NCBI GenBank assembly: GCA_026982315.1
Contig: JALSHI010000057.1
Span: forward strand, 1 to 48,256
Length of the DNA stretch: 48,256 nt
Source of the DNA: Lysobacterales bacterium
GTDB lineage: Bacteria > Pseudomonadota > Gammaproteobacteria > Xanthomonadales > Marinicellaceae
Direction of reading: 5' to 3'
Shown here: in pieces, positions 24,791 to 32,346 of the stretch
How the letters are laid out: every line of letters starts with the position of its first letter
How positions within the stretch are numbered: the first letter of the stretch is position 1
The notes under the pieces: model-generated
What the model was told of the DNA's origin: nothing
Seen by the model: only the letters and a program-made list of their open reading frames with translations
Database searches by the model: none
Made by a program: the position numbers and the translations under genes

Positions 24791-26152
24791 ATGAGTAAAG
24801 GCACAAACAAAGGCGCAATAGATTCTCAGCCAGAAGCATTGAATCGCCTGTTGCACAGCGAAGCTGATAAACTCAGCGGCGTCGACCGGCGCCGGTTTAT
24901 CAAAAATGCGGCGGTATTTTCCTCTGCGGTTGTGGCCGGTTCGGCCATGGCCAGCAGCAATCTGCCACCGAATACACCCGAATGGACCAAAAAGCTGGGC
25001 TTGCCGGTCAATACCCACCCTTATGGCCAGCCTTCGCCTTATGTGGCAGAAAAAATCGTGCGCCGCCGGGTGCCCTGGCTGACGCCGGACGCCATTGCTT
25101 CCATCAGCTTCACGCCGTTGGCGGATATCAAGGGGATTATCACGCCCAATGGCTTGGTTTTTGAACGAGACCATGCTGGTGTACCCACCATTAACCCCGA
25201 TGAGCATCGCCTGATGATCCATGGTTTGGTGGAAAGGCCCATTATTTTTACCATGGAAGATCTGATGCGTTTCCCCAGTGAGTCGCGTATCCATTTTCTG
25301 GAGTGCCCGGCCAATGGCGGCATGGAGATCAAGGGACCGCAAATGGGTCGCCTGCAATTCACCCATGGCATGAATAGCTGTTGCGAATGGACTGGTGTGC
25401 CTTTGCGTTATTTGCTGGAAGAAGTGGGCGTCAAGCCTGAAGGCAAGTGGATTCTGGCCGAAGGCGCCGATGGCGCCGCCATGAGCCGCTCCATCCCTAT
25501 CGAAAAGGCTCTGGATGACTCCTTGGTGGTTTATGCCCAGAACGGTGAGCCACTGCGGCCGGAAAACGGTTTTCCGATTCGCTTGTTCAACCCGGGCTGG
25601 GAAGGCAACACCATGATTAAATGGCTGCGCCGCCTGGAGGTGGGAGACAAACCCTATTATCAGCGTGAAGAAACCTCCAAGTATACCGATCTGTTATATC
25701 CGCGCCGCGAAGACTACAAGGACCGCTATGGCAAGGCGTATATTTTCTCCATGGAGATGGAGGCCAAGTCCGTGGTGACTTTTCCCTGCCCGGAAAAACC
25801 CCTGAAAGGCAAGGGCAAATATATCCTTGAAGGGCTGGCCTGGTCTGGCAAGGGGCGCATCAAGGCCGTTGACGTTTCCTTCGATGGCGGTGTTACCTGG
25901 CAAACGGCTCAGTTGAAGGGGCTGGTGTTGCCAAAGGCCTGGACCCGGTTTGCACTGCCGTTCAACTGGAATGGCGAAAAACTCCTGGTCCAGAGTCGCG
26001 CCATTGATGAGACCGGCTATGTGCAGCCCACATACAAGCAAATGCGAGATGCCCGTGGCACGCACTTTATTTACCACAACAATGCCATCCACACCTGGAT
26101 GGTCAAAGAAAGCGGAGAGGTGGACAGTGTTCAGATTTTCGAAAAAGGTTAA
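24791..26152 (+). CDS. soxC: Sulfane dehydrogenase subunit SoxC (molybdopterin)
   Basis: This 453-residue periplasmic protein starts at ATG 24791 behind GGAGACC; the TTG upstream is less likely. A twin-arginine signal, 'DRRRFIKNAAVFSSAVVAGSA', spans residues 33-53. The sulfite-oxidase fold includes the molybdenum ligand Cys172 in 'FLECPANGG', 'WTGVPLRYLLEEVGV', 'RLFNPGWEGNTMIKWLRRLEV' and a C-terminal dimerisation domain with 'VDVSFDGGVTW'. SoxC, with SoxD, removes six electrons from the sulfane sulfur bound to SoxY, which lets the cell oxidise thiosulfate fully without storing sulfur. It is the first gene of the sox cluster, 208 bases after mutM. Confidence 0.93.
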   Translation: MSKGTNKGAIDSQPEALNRLLHSEADKLSGVDRRRFIKNAAVFSSAVVAGSAMASSNLPPNTPEWTKKLGLPVNTHPYGQPSPYVAEKIVRRRVPWLTPDAIASISFTPLADIKGIITPNGLVFERDHAGVPTINPDEHRLMIHGLVERPIIFTMEDLMRFPSESRIHFLECPANGGMEIKGPQMGRLQFTHGMNSCCEWTGVPLRYLLEEVGVKPEGKWILAEGADGAAMSRSIPIEKALDDSLVVYAQNGEPLRPENGFPIRLFNPGWEGNTMIKWLRRLEVGDKPYYQREETSKYTDLLYPRREDYKDRYGKAYIFSMEMEAKSVVTFPCPEKPLKGKGKYILEGLAWSGKGRIKAVDVSFDGGVTWQTAQLKGLVLPKAWTRFALPFNWNGEKLLVQSRAIDETGYVQPTYKQMRDARGTHFIYHNNAIHTWMVKESGEVDSVQIFEKG

Positions 26153-27176
26153 AAACTCAGGCATGCTGGCGGGGACTGCGCTGGCATTGGCTGGATTGCT
26201 TTCTGCTTGCCAGGCGGAAATCGATGCACAACCCCAGGCTCAGAAGCCGGTAACGGACAAGGCCGCTGAAAAGGCAGTTGAAAGCACGGGCAGTCCTTAT
26301 CGGTCCCTGAAAGTGGATATAGCAGGCATTAGCGTGGGCAAGCCGGCAACACCAGAAGAAATCGCTGGGTGGGATATTGACGTTCGCCCTGATGGTCATG
26401 GTTGGCCGGACGGTTCCGGTACGCCGGCTCAAGGTGAGGGACTGTATGATGAGAAATGCGCCAGTTGCCACGGGACTTTTGGTGAGGGTGAGGGTGCTTG
26501 GCCCAAACTGGCCGGTGGTATTGGCACAATTAAGACGGGAAGCCCGGAAAAAACCGTGGGCAGCTACTGGCCGTACGCATCCACCCTGTTGGACTATGTC
26601 CACCGCGCCATGCCGTTTCCCAGCCCACATTCCCTGAGCTGGGATGAGGCCTGGGCGATCAGCGCCTATGTGTTGTATCTGAACGAAATCATCACAGACG
26701 AAGACTTTGTGCTGAGCAAGGAAACTTTTGCCAGCGTACACATGCCTAACGAAGACGGGTTTATCCCGGATATGCGCCCGGATACACCACAGGAACGCTG
26801 CATGAAGGACTGTGTTGATCCGTCGAAAATAGAAATCAAAGTGGCCTTGCTGGGCTACTGCTCGGGTGCAGAAGACTGCATTGATAACGGAGCCAGTGGC
26901 AAGGAAAAGCCGGATCCGGCCCAATTGGTGGGTAAAAAAGTCTATGAAAGCGCCTGCAAGCTGTGCCACGAAGGTGGTTTGGGTGGCGCTCCCAAACTGG
27001 GAGATGTCGATGAATGGCGCAAACGGGCGGAAAAAGGCATGGATACCCTGATTAAACATGCCATTGAAGGTTTTCAGGGCGAAGCCGGTGTCATGCCGCC
27101 CAAGGGCGGACAGACCCAATTGAGTGACGAGGATGTCGCCGCTGCGGTTCGATATATGGTCGAACAGAGTCAATAA
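26127..27176 (+). CDS. soxD: SoxD diheme cytochrome c, predicted lipoprotein
   Basis: This 349-residue electron-accepting partner of SoxC starts at GTG 26127, 26 bases inside soxC. Two facts favour this start: GGAGAGG lies eight bases upstream, and the frame then gives a classic lipoprotein signal, basic 'FRFSKKVKNSG', a hydrophobic run and the lipobox L-L-S-A-C. Two class I haem sites are Cys111-x-x-Cys114-His115 (CASCH, Met in 'RAMPFPSP') and Cys277-x-x-Cys280-His281 (CKLCH, Met in 'GVMPPKGG'). A lipobox is unusual for SoxD, which is generally soluble. The residue after Cys is Gln, not Asp, so outer-membrane sorting is expected if it is acylated. Confidence 0.9.
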   Translation: MFRFSKKVKNSGMLAGTALALAGLLSACQAEIDAQPQAQKPVTDKAAEKAVESTGSPYRSLKVDIAGISVGKPATPEEIAGWDIDVRPDGHGWPDGSGTPAQGEGLYDEKCASCHGTFGEGEGAWPKLAGGIGTIKTGSPEKTVGSYWPYASTLLDYVHRAMPFPSPHSLSWDEAWAISAYVLYLNEIITDEDFVLSKETFASVHMPNEDGFIPDMRPDTPQERCMKDCVDPSKIEIKVALLGYCSGAEDCIDNGASGKEKPDPAQLVGKKVYESACKLCHEGGLGGAPKLGDVDEWRKRAEKGMDTLIKHAIEGFQGEAGVMPPKGGQTQLSDEDVAAAVRYMVEQSQ

Positions 27177-27185
27177 ACCAACCAA

Positions 27186-27210
27186 AGCCAGGCGGTGTTA
27201 TCGCCTGGCT
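27186..27210 (+). repeat. Hairpin between soxD and soxX
   Basis: AGCCAGGCG (27186-27194) pairs exactly with CGCCTGGCT (27202-27210) around GTGTTAT. There is no T run after it, so it may be an mRNA-stability or attenuation element rather than a full terminator. It ends 20 bases before soxX. Confidence 0.55.
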
Positions 27211-27230
27211 TCCATCACAGGGGTAGTAAG

Positions 27231-27593
27231 ATGATAAAAAAAGCCTTGTCGACTTTCCTGCTGATATTGTTGGCCAGCGCCAGCTTCCATTCGCAGGCCC
27301 AGGAGGATATGGATATTGAAAAAATCCGCGCCATGGGTAAACAAGTGGTGGCTGACCGGAAGAAAGGTAACTGCGTCGCCTGTCACGTTATTGAAGACAT
27401 GGAGGCACCGGGCACATTCGGGCCGCCTTTGATCGCCATGAGCGCTCGTTATCCGGACAAGGCGAAGTTGCGCGCCCAGATTTGGGATGCCACGCGGCGA
27501 AACATGCTGACTTCCATGCCGCCATTTGGCAAACACATGATTTTAACCGAGGAAGAAATTGACTGGGTCACAGAGTATATTTACTCTCTGTAA
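27231..27593 (+). CDS. soxX: Cytochrome c SoxX
   Basis: This 120-residue protein starts at ATG 27231. Residues 1-24 are a signal peptide ('FLLILLASASFHSQAQ'). The single haem c site is Cys48-x-x-Cys51-His52 (CVACH) with the distal Met in 'MLTSMPPFG'. 'GTFGPPLIAMSARYP' is the SoxX-specific region. SoxX pairs with SoxA to form the enzyme that attaches thiosulfate to SoxY. Here soxX is separated from soxA by soxYZ, a variant of the usual soxXYZA order that keeps the same genes. Confidence 0.92.
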   Translation: MIKKALSTFLLILLASASFHSQAQEDMDIEKIRAMGKQVVADRKKGNCVACHVIEDMEAPGTFGPPLIAMSARYPDKAKLRAQIWDATRRNMLTSMPPFGKHMILTEEEIDWVTEYIYSL

Positions 27594-27671
27594 GTGCTTT
27601 CCAAGCAACAGGTGATGCAGATTTTTTCCTCAAACTCGATTTATGACTCTTTTTAATTGCGGAGAAAAGCG

Positions 27672-28127
27672 ATGAAACTAAGTAGAAGAGGCGCCCTCAA
27701 GCGCCTGTTGGCCGGCAGCGCCGCGGTTTTTCTGGTGCCTGTCAGCGCCTTGGCCAAGTGGGCTGAAAAAGCCTTTAATGCCACCAAGCTGGATGAAGCC
27801 ATCAAATTGTTATGGCCCAATGCCAAGCTGGAAAAAAGTGACAAGGTCCGCTTGAAAGCGCCGGAAATCGCCGAAAACGGCGCAGTGGTGCCTGTCACCA
27901 TTGGCAGTGATTTGCCAAATGTAAAGTCCATGGCCATTTTTGTCGAAAAAAACCCGTCTCCCTTGACCTCCAAGTTTGATCTGTTCAAGGACGCCAAGCC
28001 GGAATTCTCCCTGCGAATTCGCATGGGTGAAACATCCAAAGTCATCGCCGCAGTGGAAACCACTGACGGCAAGGTTTATTTCACCGAAAAAGAAGTCAAG
28101 GTCACCATTGGTGGTTGTGGCGGTTAA
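27672..28127 (+). CDS. soxY: Sulfur carrier protein SoxY
   Basis: This 151-residue periplasmic protein starts at ATG 27672 behind GGAGAAAAGC. A twin-arginine signal, 'SRRGALKRLLAGSAAVFLVPVSALA', spans residues 4-28. The fold continues to the mobile C-terminal arm G-G-C-G-G, in which Cys149 carries the sulfur intermediates by covalent linkage. SoxY works as a dimer with SoxZ, encoded 26 bases downstream. Neither gene shows damage. Confidence 0.95.
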   Translation: MKLSRRGALKRLLAGSAAVFLVPVSALAKWAEKAFNATKLDEAIKLLWPNAKLEKSDKVRLKAPEIAENGAVVPVTIGSDLPNVKSMAIFVEKNPSPLTSKFDLFKDAKPEFSLRIRMGETSKVIAAVETTDGKVYFTEKEVKVTIGGCGG

Positions 28128-28153
28128 TCCGGTCAAACACAGGAGAGTTTATT

Positions 28154-28459
28154 ATGGGTATGAAAGTAAAAGTGAAACTTGCAGGTGATCAGGCCAAGGT
28201 CAAACTGCTGATTCGTCATCCGATGGAAACCGGTCGCCGCAAGGATGACAGCGGAAAAATCATTCCGGCCAAATACATCCAGACATTGACGTGTCACGCC
28301 AATGATGAACTGTGCTTTGAAAGCCAGTTTGGCACAGGTGTTTCCAAGGATCCGTTTTTGTCCTTTACCTTGCTGAACCGCAAAGCTGGTGACAAACTGA
28401 AGTTCAAATGGGTGGATTCCACTGGCGATTCGGATGAAAAAGAGGTTGTTATCAAGTAA
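28154..28459 (+). CDS. soxZ: SoxZ, partner of the SoxY sulfur carrier
   Basis: The 101-residue protein starts at ATG 28154 behind AGGAGAG; a longer frame upstream lacks a ribosome site. It has the SoxZ features 'LLIRHPMETGRRKD', 'PAKYIQTLTCHAND' and 'FESQFGTGVSKDPFLSFTL'. It has no signal peptide and is expected to be exported bound to SoxY through the latter's Tat signal. A strong terminator follows directly, so soxC-Z may form one transcript. Confidence 0.95.
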   Translation: MGMKVKVKLAGDQAKVKLLIRHPMETGRRKDDSGKIIPAKYIQTLTCHANDELCFESQFGTGVSKDPFLSFTLLNRKAGDKLKFKWVDSTGDSDEKEVVIK

Positions 28460-28466
28460 TCAACAC

Positions 28467-28498
28467 ACCGGCACCCGAGATATGGTGCCGGTTTTTTT
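28467..28498 (+). terminator. Terminator after soxZ
   Basis: ACCGGCACC (28467-28475) and GGTGCCGGT (28484-28492) pair around an 8-base loop and are followed by TTTTTT. It splits the sox cluster into soxCDXYZ and the following soxA unit. Confidence 0.85.
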
Positions 28499-28552
28499 CA
28501 CACGCCAGGTGTTGTATAAAAAACAGCACAGGTTTTGTAAAAGAGGTAAGGC

Positions 28553-29392
28553 ATGATCAGGTTATTGACTTTCGTTTCGCTTCTGTTATTGGGCACAGTC
28601 AGTGCATGGGCGCAGACCACTGACACCACACCAGCAGAGGACAGAGAAGCCTTGCGCAAGTTTTTCCAGAGCAAGTTTCCGGATATTCCCCTGGATGCCT
28701 ACAAGGACGGTGCCTATATTTTTGACCCCAAGGCCCGTGCCCAGTTTGAGGAAATTGAAGAGTTTCCGCCATGGGAATTTGATGTTGAAGAAGGCGAGGA
28801 GCTGTTTAACACACCTTTCAAAAACGGCAAAACCTACGCCGACTGTTTTGAAAACGGCGGTATTGGCATTGCACAAAAGTATCCCTTATGGGACGAGAAA
28901 CGGCAAGAAGTTGTTACCCTGCCTTACGCCATCAACCTGTGTCGGGAAGCCAATGGCGAGCAGCCTTTGCCGTACGAAAAAAGTGATTTGCTGAAGGTGC
29001 AGGCCTATATGGCCTACACATCGCGTGGCAAACGTATCGAAGCCCCGGAACCAACGGGGAAAGCCCTGGAAGCCTATAAAAAAGGCCGGGAGTATTATTA
29101 TTCCAAGCGTGGTCAGTTGGATATGACGTGCGCCAATTGTCACCTGCAGCACGCAGCCAGTCGTTTGCGCTATGAATTGCCTGGCCCATTATTGGGGCAA
29201 ACCACCCATTGGCCGGTATACCGTTCGAAATGGGAGGAGTTGGGGGATATCCAGCGTCGTTATAAGGAATGTAACAAACAGGTGCGGGCCAAGGACCTGC
29301 CGTATCAGGCCGAGGAGTACCGGAACCTGCAATATTACATGCACCTGATGGACGTTGGTTTGGAATTTAATGGCCCTTCCAGTCGTAAATAA
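28553..29392 (+). CDS. soxA: SoxA, monohaem-type c cytochrome of SoxXA
   Basis: This 279-residue thiosulfate-linking subunit starts behind AAGAGGTAAGG. The signal peptide is residues 1-20 (ending AWA). The C-terminal domain has the haem motif Cys193-x-x-Cys196-His197 (CANCH) and the active-site Cys240 in 'YKECNKQ', which ligates haem and carries the persulfide. The N-terminal domain, which in diheme SoxA has a second CxxCH, here has only two isolated cysteines ('YADCFENGG' and 'INLCREANG') that probably form a disulfide. It therefore belongs to the monohaem class. It lies in a separate unit with the SoxK-like lipoprotein gene. Confidence 0.92.
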   Translation: MIRLLTFVSLLLLGTVSAWAQTTDTTPAEDREALRKFFQSKFPDIPLDAYKDGAYIFDPKARAQFEEIEEFPPWEFDVEEGEELFNTPFKNGKTYADCFENGGIGIAQKYPLWDEKRQEVVTLPYAINLCREANGEQPLPYEKSDLLKVQAYMAYTSRGKRIEAPEPTGKALEAYKKGREYYYSKRGQLDMTCANCHLQHAASRLRYELPGPLLGQTTHWPVYRSKWEELGDIQRRYKECNKQVRAKDLPYQAEEYRNLQYYMHLMDVGLEFNGPSSRK

Positions 29393-29414
29393 GGTCCTAA
29401 CCTGAGGAAAAATC

Positions 29415-29807
29415 ATGAACAAAACAATTCTGATGGTGACACTGCTGACAAGCCTGTTTCTGGGTGCTTGCAGCTCAGGCAGCGACAATGCGCAAACACC
29501 TGCGGCTGGTTCGGCACCCCCAGAAAACAGCCAAGCGGCTGAATCTGCCCGGCTACCGCTTTCCGAGCAAGCGAAACAAGCGCTCGAGCAGGCGATAAAG
29601 CACTATGAAGACTTTGCCCGCCAGCACCGCAGCTTTTTATGGCGGGATACCGAGCTGTTGATTGCCCAGACGAAAGAAGCCCTGCAAAAAGGCGAATTTG
29701 ACCTGGTGCTCCAAAGCGCTGAAAAAGTGGAAAAAGAAGTCAGGCTGATGCAGGGACAGGTCGAATTCGCGAAAAAGAACTGGCGCAAGTTTATGGTCAA
29801 CCCATAA
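29415..29807 (+). CDS. SoxK/SAXB-like lipoprotein, putative SoxXA-binding protein
   Basis: This 130-residue protein has a lipoprotein signal ending in the lipobox L-G-A-C (Cys19; the next residues are Ser-Ser-Gly, so no inner-membrane retention signal). It continues with a Pro/Ala/Ser-rich linker to about residue 45, then one amphipathic helical domain rich in Glu and Lys (residues 48-130, 'QAKQALEQAIKHYEDFARQHRSF' to 'EVRLMQGQVEFAKKNWRKF'). It is 22 bases from soxA and shares the terminator. Small proteins encoded beside soxA that bind SoxXA (SAXB/SoxK) have this location and size. Similarity is not strong enough to be certain. Confidence 0.5.
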   Translation: MNKTILMVTLLTSLFLGACSSGSDNAQTPAAGSAPPENSQAAESARLPLSEQAKQALEQAIKHYEDFARQHRSFLWRDTELLIAQTKEALQKGEFDLVLQSAEKVEKEVRLMQGQVEFAKKNWRKFMVNP

Positions 29808-29839
29808 ATATGGCACTGCCTGACTGGCTGAAGCACCAC

Positions 29840-29874
29840 AAGGTGGATAACAAGCATTGTTTTCCACCTTTTTT
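29840..29874 (+). terminator. Terminator after the soxA unit
   Basis: AAGGTGGA (29840-29847) pairs with TCCACCTT (29863-29870), with further A-T pairs inward, and is followed by TTTT. soxB therefore has its own upstream region of about 95 bases. Confidence 0.75.
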
Positions 29875-29968
29875 ATTCCACCGATAATTCCTTACTGATT
29901 TTTACAGTCAATACCCCTGATAAACGGCGGGATACCTGGTTGTTCAGGGACTGCTACGGAGAAAACCC

Positions 29969-31753
29969 ATGGCCCTTAATCGCAGAGAATTTATTCACCT
30001 TTTGGCAGCTGGTGCCGGTGCCGGACTCCTGAGCGCCTGTGGCAGAGACATGTCGCCGGGTGCCCTCAAAGACGGACTGGCTTATGACCTGCCTACATTT
30101 GGCAATGCCCGCTTGTTGCATATTACCGATACCCACGCACAGTTATTGCCCATTTATTTTCGCGAACCCAATGTGAATTTGGGCGTGGGCCCCATGAAGG
30201 GACGGCCGCCGCATTTGGTGGGCCACCACTTTTTGAAATACTTTGGCATCCCTGAAGGCACGCAGCTTGCGCATGCCTTGACCTATCTCGACTTTGAAGA
30301 AATGGCTCAGCGCTACGGAAAAGTCGGTGGCTTTGCTCATCTGGCCACCCTGGTGAACAAATACCGGAATGAGTTTGGCCCGGACAACACCTTGTTACTG
30401 GATGGTGGTGACACCTGGCAGGGCTCCGGCACGGCTTTGTGGACCCAGGGTGAGGACATGGTCAAGGCCTGTAATGCGCTGGGCGTGGATGTGATGACTG
30501 GCCACTGGGAATTTACCTATCCAGAAGAAGTGGTTCTGGCCAATGTTGAAAAATTCAAAGGGGAATTCGTCGCCCAGAATGTGATCGCCACCGAAGAGGC
30601 GCTGTTTGACGATGTTCCGGTCTTTGATGAAGACACCGGCCATGTTTTCAAGCCATATACCATCAAGACCCTTAACGGCCACCGCGTGGCGATTATCGGC
30701 CAGGCTTTCCCCTACACCCCCATTGCCAACCCCAAACGCTTCATTCCGCACTGGACATTTGGCATTCGTGACAGTGAGATGCAGAACATCGTCAACAAGG
30801 TGCGTGAACAAGAAAAGGTTGATGCCGTGATTGTGCTGTCTCATAACGGCATGGATGTGGATCTGAAAATGGCCTCAGTGGTCAGCGGCATTGATGTCAT
30901 ACTGGGTGGCCACACCCATGATGGCGTACCCAAGCCGGTGCTGGTGGAAAACACCGGCGGCAAAACCCTGGTGACCAATGCCGGTTCCAATGGCAAGTTT
31001 CTGGGCGTGCTGGATCTGGATATTGGCAAGGGGCGTGTCAAAGGTTATCGCTATCACCTGATGCCGGTTTTCTCCAGATTGCTGGCGCCAGACCAGGCGA
31101 TGGAAAGCCTGATTACGGAGCTGAGACGGCCTTATGTGGACAAACTGGAAGAGAAGCTAGCTGTTTGTGACGAGCTGTTGTACCGGCGTGGCAACTTCAA
31201 TGGCACATTCGACCAGATTATCTGTGATGCCCAGCGGGTGGTGGGTGATGCCCAGATATCCCTGTCGCCGGGCTTCCGCTGGGGCACCACCGTTTTGCCC
31301 GGGCAGGACATCACCATGGAGCGGGTGCTGGACCAAACCGCCATGACGTACCCGGAAACCTATGTGCGGGAAATGAAAGGCGCGGACATTAAACGCATCC
31401 TGGAAGATGTCTGCGATAACCTGTTCAACAAAGACCCCTATTACCAGCAAGGTGGGGACATGGTGCGTGTGGGTGGCATGGACTACGTTTGTGAACCGGG
31501 CGCGGAAATGGGACAACGCATCAGCCACATGACCCTGGATGACGGCACGCCGATTGAGGCAGGCAAAACCTACAAGGTGGCTGGCTGGGCCACGGTGGGT
31601 TCCAAAGCGCCGGGCGCCCCCATTTGGGAGGTGGTCAGCACCTATTTGCGTGACAACAAGAGCGTCAAAATCAACAAACTGAACGTGCCCAAGCTCAAGG
31701 GCGTCAAGGACAATCCCGGGATCGAAGACTACCCCGGCGAGATCCTTTCCTGA
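29969..31753 (+). CDS. soxB: Thiosulfohydrolase SoxB, predicted Tat-exported lipoprotein
   Basis: This 594-residue dimanganese enzyme releases sulfate from SoxY-bound thiosulfate. The N-terminus has a twin-arginine signal ('NRREFIHLLAAGAGAG') that ends in L-L-S-A-C (Cys24), so it could be a Tat-exported lipoprotein. Metal-binding motifs of the 5'-nucleotidase fold are 'LLHITDTHAQLLP', 'LLDGGDTWQGSGTALWTQGEDMV' in segments, 'DVMTGHWEFTY', 'VLSHNGMDVD' and 'LGGHTHDGVPKP'. The C-terminal domain has 'GFRWGTTVLPGQDIT' and 'YKVAGWATVG'. It completes the Sox cluster and is followed by a strong terminator. Confidence 0.95.
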   Translation: MALNRREFIHLLAAGAGAGLLSACGRDMSPGALKDGLAYDLPTFGNARLLHITDTHAQLLPIYFREPNVNLGVGPMKGRPPHLVGHHFLKYFGIPEGTQLAHALTYLDFEEMAQRYGKVGGFAHLATLVNKYRNEFGPDNTLLLDGGDTWQGSGTALWTQGEDMVKACNALGVDVMTGHWEFTYPEEVVLANVEKFKGEFVAQNVIATEEALFDDVPVFDEDTGHVFKPYTIKTLNGHRVAIIGQAFPYTPIANPKRFIPHWTFGIRDSEMQNIVNKVREQEKVDAVIVLSHNGMDVDLKMASVVSGIDVILGGHTHDGVPKPVLVENTGGKTLVTNAGSNGKFLGVLDLDIGKGRVKGYRYHLMPVFSRLLAPDQAMESLITELRRPYVDKLEEKLAVCDELLYRRGNFNGTFDQIICDAQRVVGDAQISLSPGFRWGTTVLPGQDITMERVLDQTAMTYPETYVREMKGADIKRILEDVCDNLFNKDPYYQQGGDMVRVGGMDYVCEPGAEMGQRISHMTLDDGTPIEAGKTYKVAGWATVGSKAPGAPIWEVVSTYLRDNKSVKINKLNVPKLKGVKDNPGIEDYPGEILS

Positions 31754-31775
31754 GCAGCGTATCGCTACACAACAC

Positions 31776-31804
31776 AAAAAGCCCCGCGGAAACCGGGGCT
31801 TTTT
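31776..31804. terminator. Bidirectional terminator between soxB and the lipoprotein gene
   Basis: AAAAAGCCCCG (31776-31786) pairs exactly with CGGGGCTTTTT (31794-31804) around 7 bases. It serves soxB on the plus strand and the minus-strand gene ending at 31837. Confidence 0.85.
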
Positions 31805-31836
31805 TATGGGAGGCCGGGCGGATTAACAGCGGGTGC

Positions 31837-32346
31837 CTAGTTGGACAAGAAATCTCCAGGCAGCGCCCGCTGCCATTGGGCGGCAGATAACTGATATGTG
31901 TCACCTTGCTGCTGGAACTCCAGCTCGAATGCCAGCAAGTCGGCGCGAATGGAGGCAAGCAGTCCCGGATCATCCACGGCTTGTCCACTCATGGCGGTCA
32001 GAAGGTACACCCGAGCCTGGCTGCGCTCGGAATTCAGCCATTCAATTCCCTTGATGCGCACCAAAATATGGGGTGAGCGGTGGCGCAGAAAATAAAATCT
32101 GGCCAGTTGCCGCAGTTCGGCTTTTTGCCGCTGGGCGCTGTCATGGTAGTTATCGGCGATATATTCCATGAATTGCCTGACATCCCGTGCCTCGGCGGCG
32201 GCCTGCATAGCGGCGATGGTCTGTCTCAAGCGACTTTCAGCACTGTCCGCGGGGGCCGTGCTGCAGGCGCTCAGCAGCAGAATCAGTCCGGGCCAGAGGC
32301 CAAGCAGAAAACCGCGGCGAAGGGCGTTAGTGCGGCGGCTAATCAT
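31837..32346 (-). CDS. Predicted lipoprotein encoded after the AsmA-like gene
   Basis: The 169-residue protein starts at ATG 32346, overlapping the AsmA-like stop by 8 bases; the longer frame upstream is only the AsmA gene in another frame. A hydrophobic signal ends in the lipobox L-L-S-A-C, then 'STAPADSAESRLRQTIAAMQAAAEARDVRQFMEYI', whose helical DUF4440/SnoaL-like opening (residues 38-62 region) suggests an NTF2-type fold. No catalytic residues are evident. Coupling to the AsmA-like gene suggests an envelope function. Confidence 0.7.
   Translation of the reverse strand: MISRRTNALRRGFLLGLWPGLILLLSACSTAPADSAESRLRQTIAAMQAAAEARDVRQFMEYIADNYHDSAQRQKAELRQLARFYFLRHRSPHILVRIKGIEWLNSERSQARVYLLTAMSGQAVDDPGLLASIRADLLAFELEFQQQGDTYQLSAAQWQRALPGDFLSN

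Noticed and set aside
25950-26126. A longer N-terminus for soxD
   Set aside because: It overlaps soxC in another frame; GTG 26127 has a ribosome site and gives a proper lipoprotein signal.
26157-27185. A 342-codon minus-strand frame over soxD
   Set aside because: It is the complement of soxD with two intact haem motifs; the product has no family features.
31754-31836. A CRISPR-like or repeated block near the soxB terminator
   Set aside because: Only a single terminator hairpin; no spaced repeats are present anywhere in the window.
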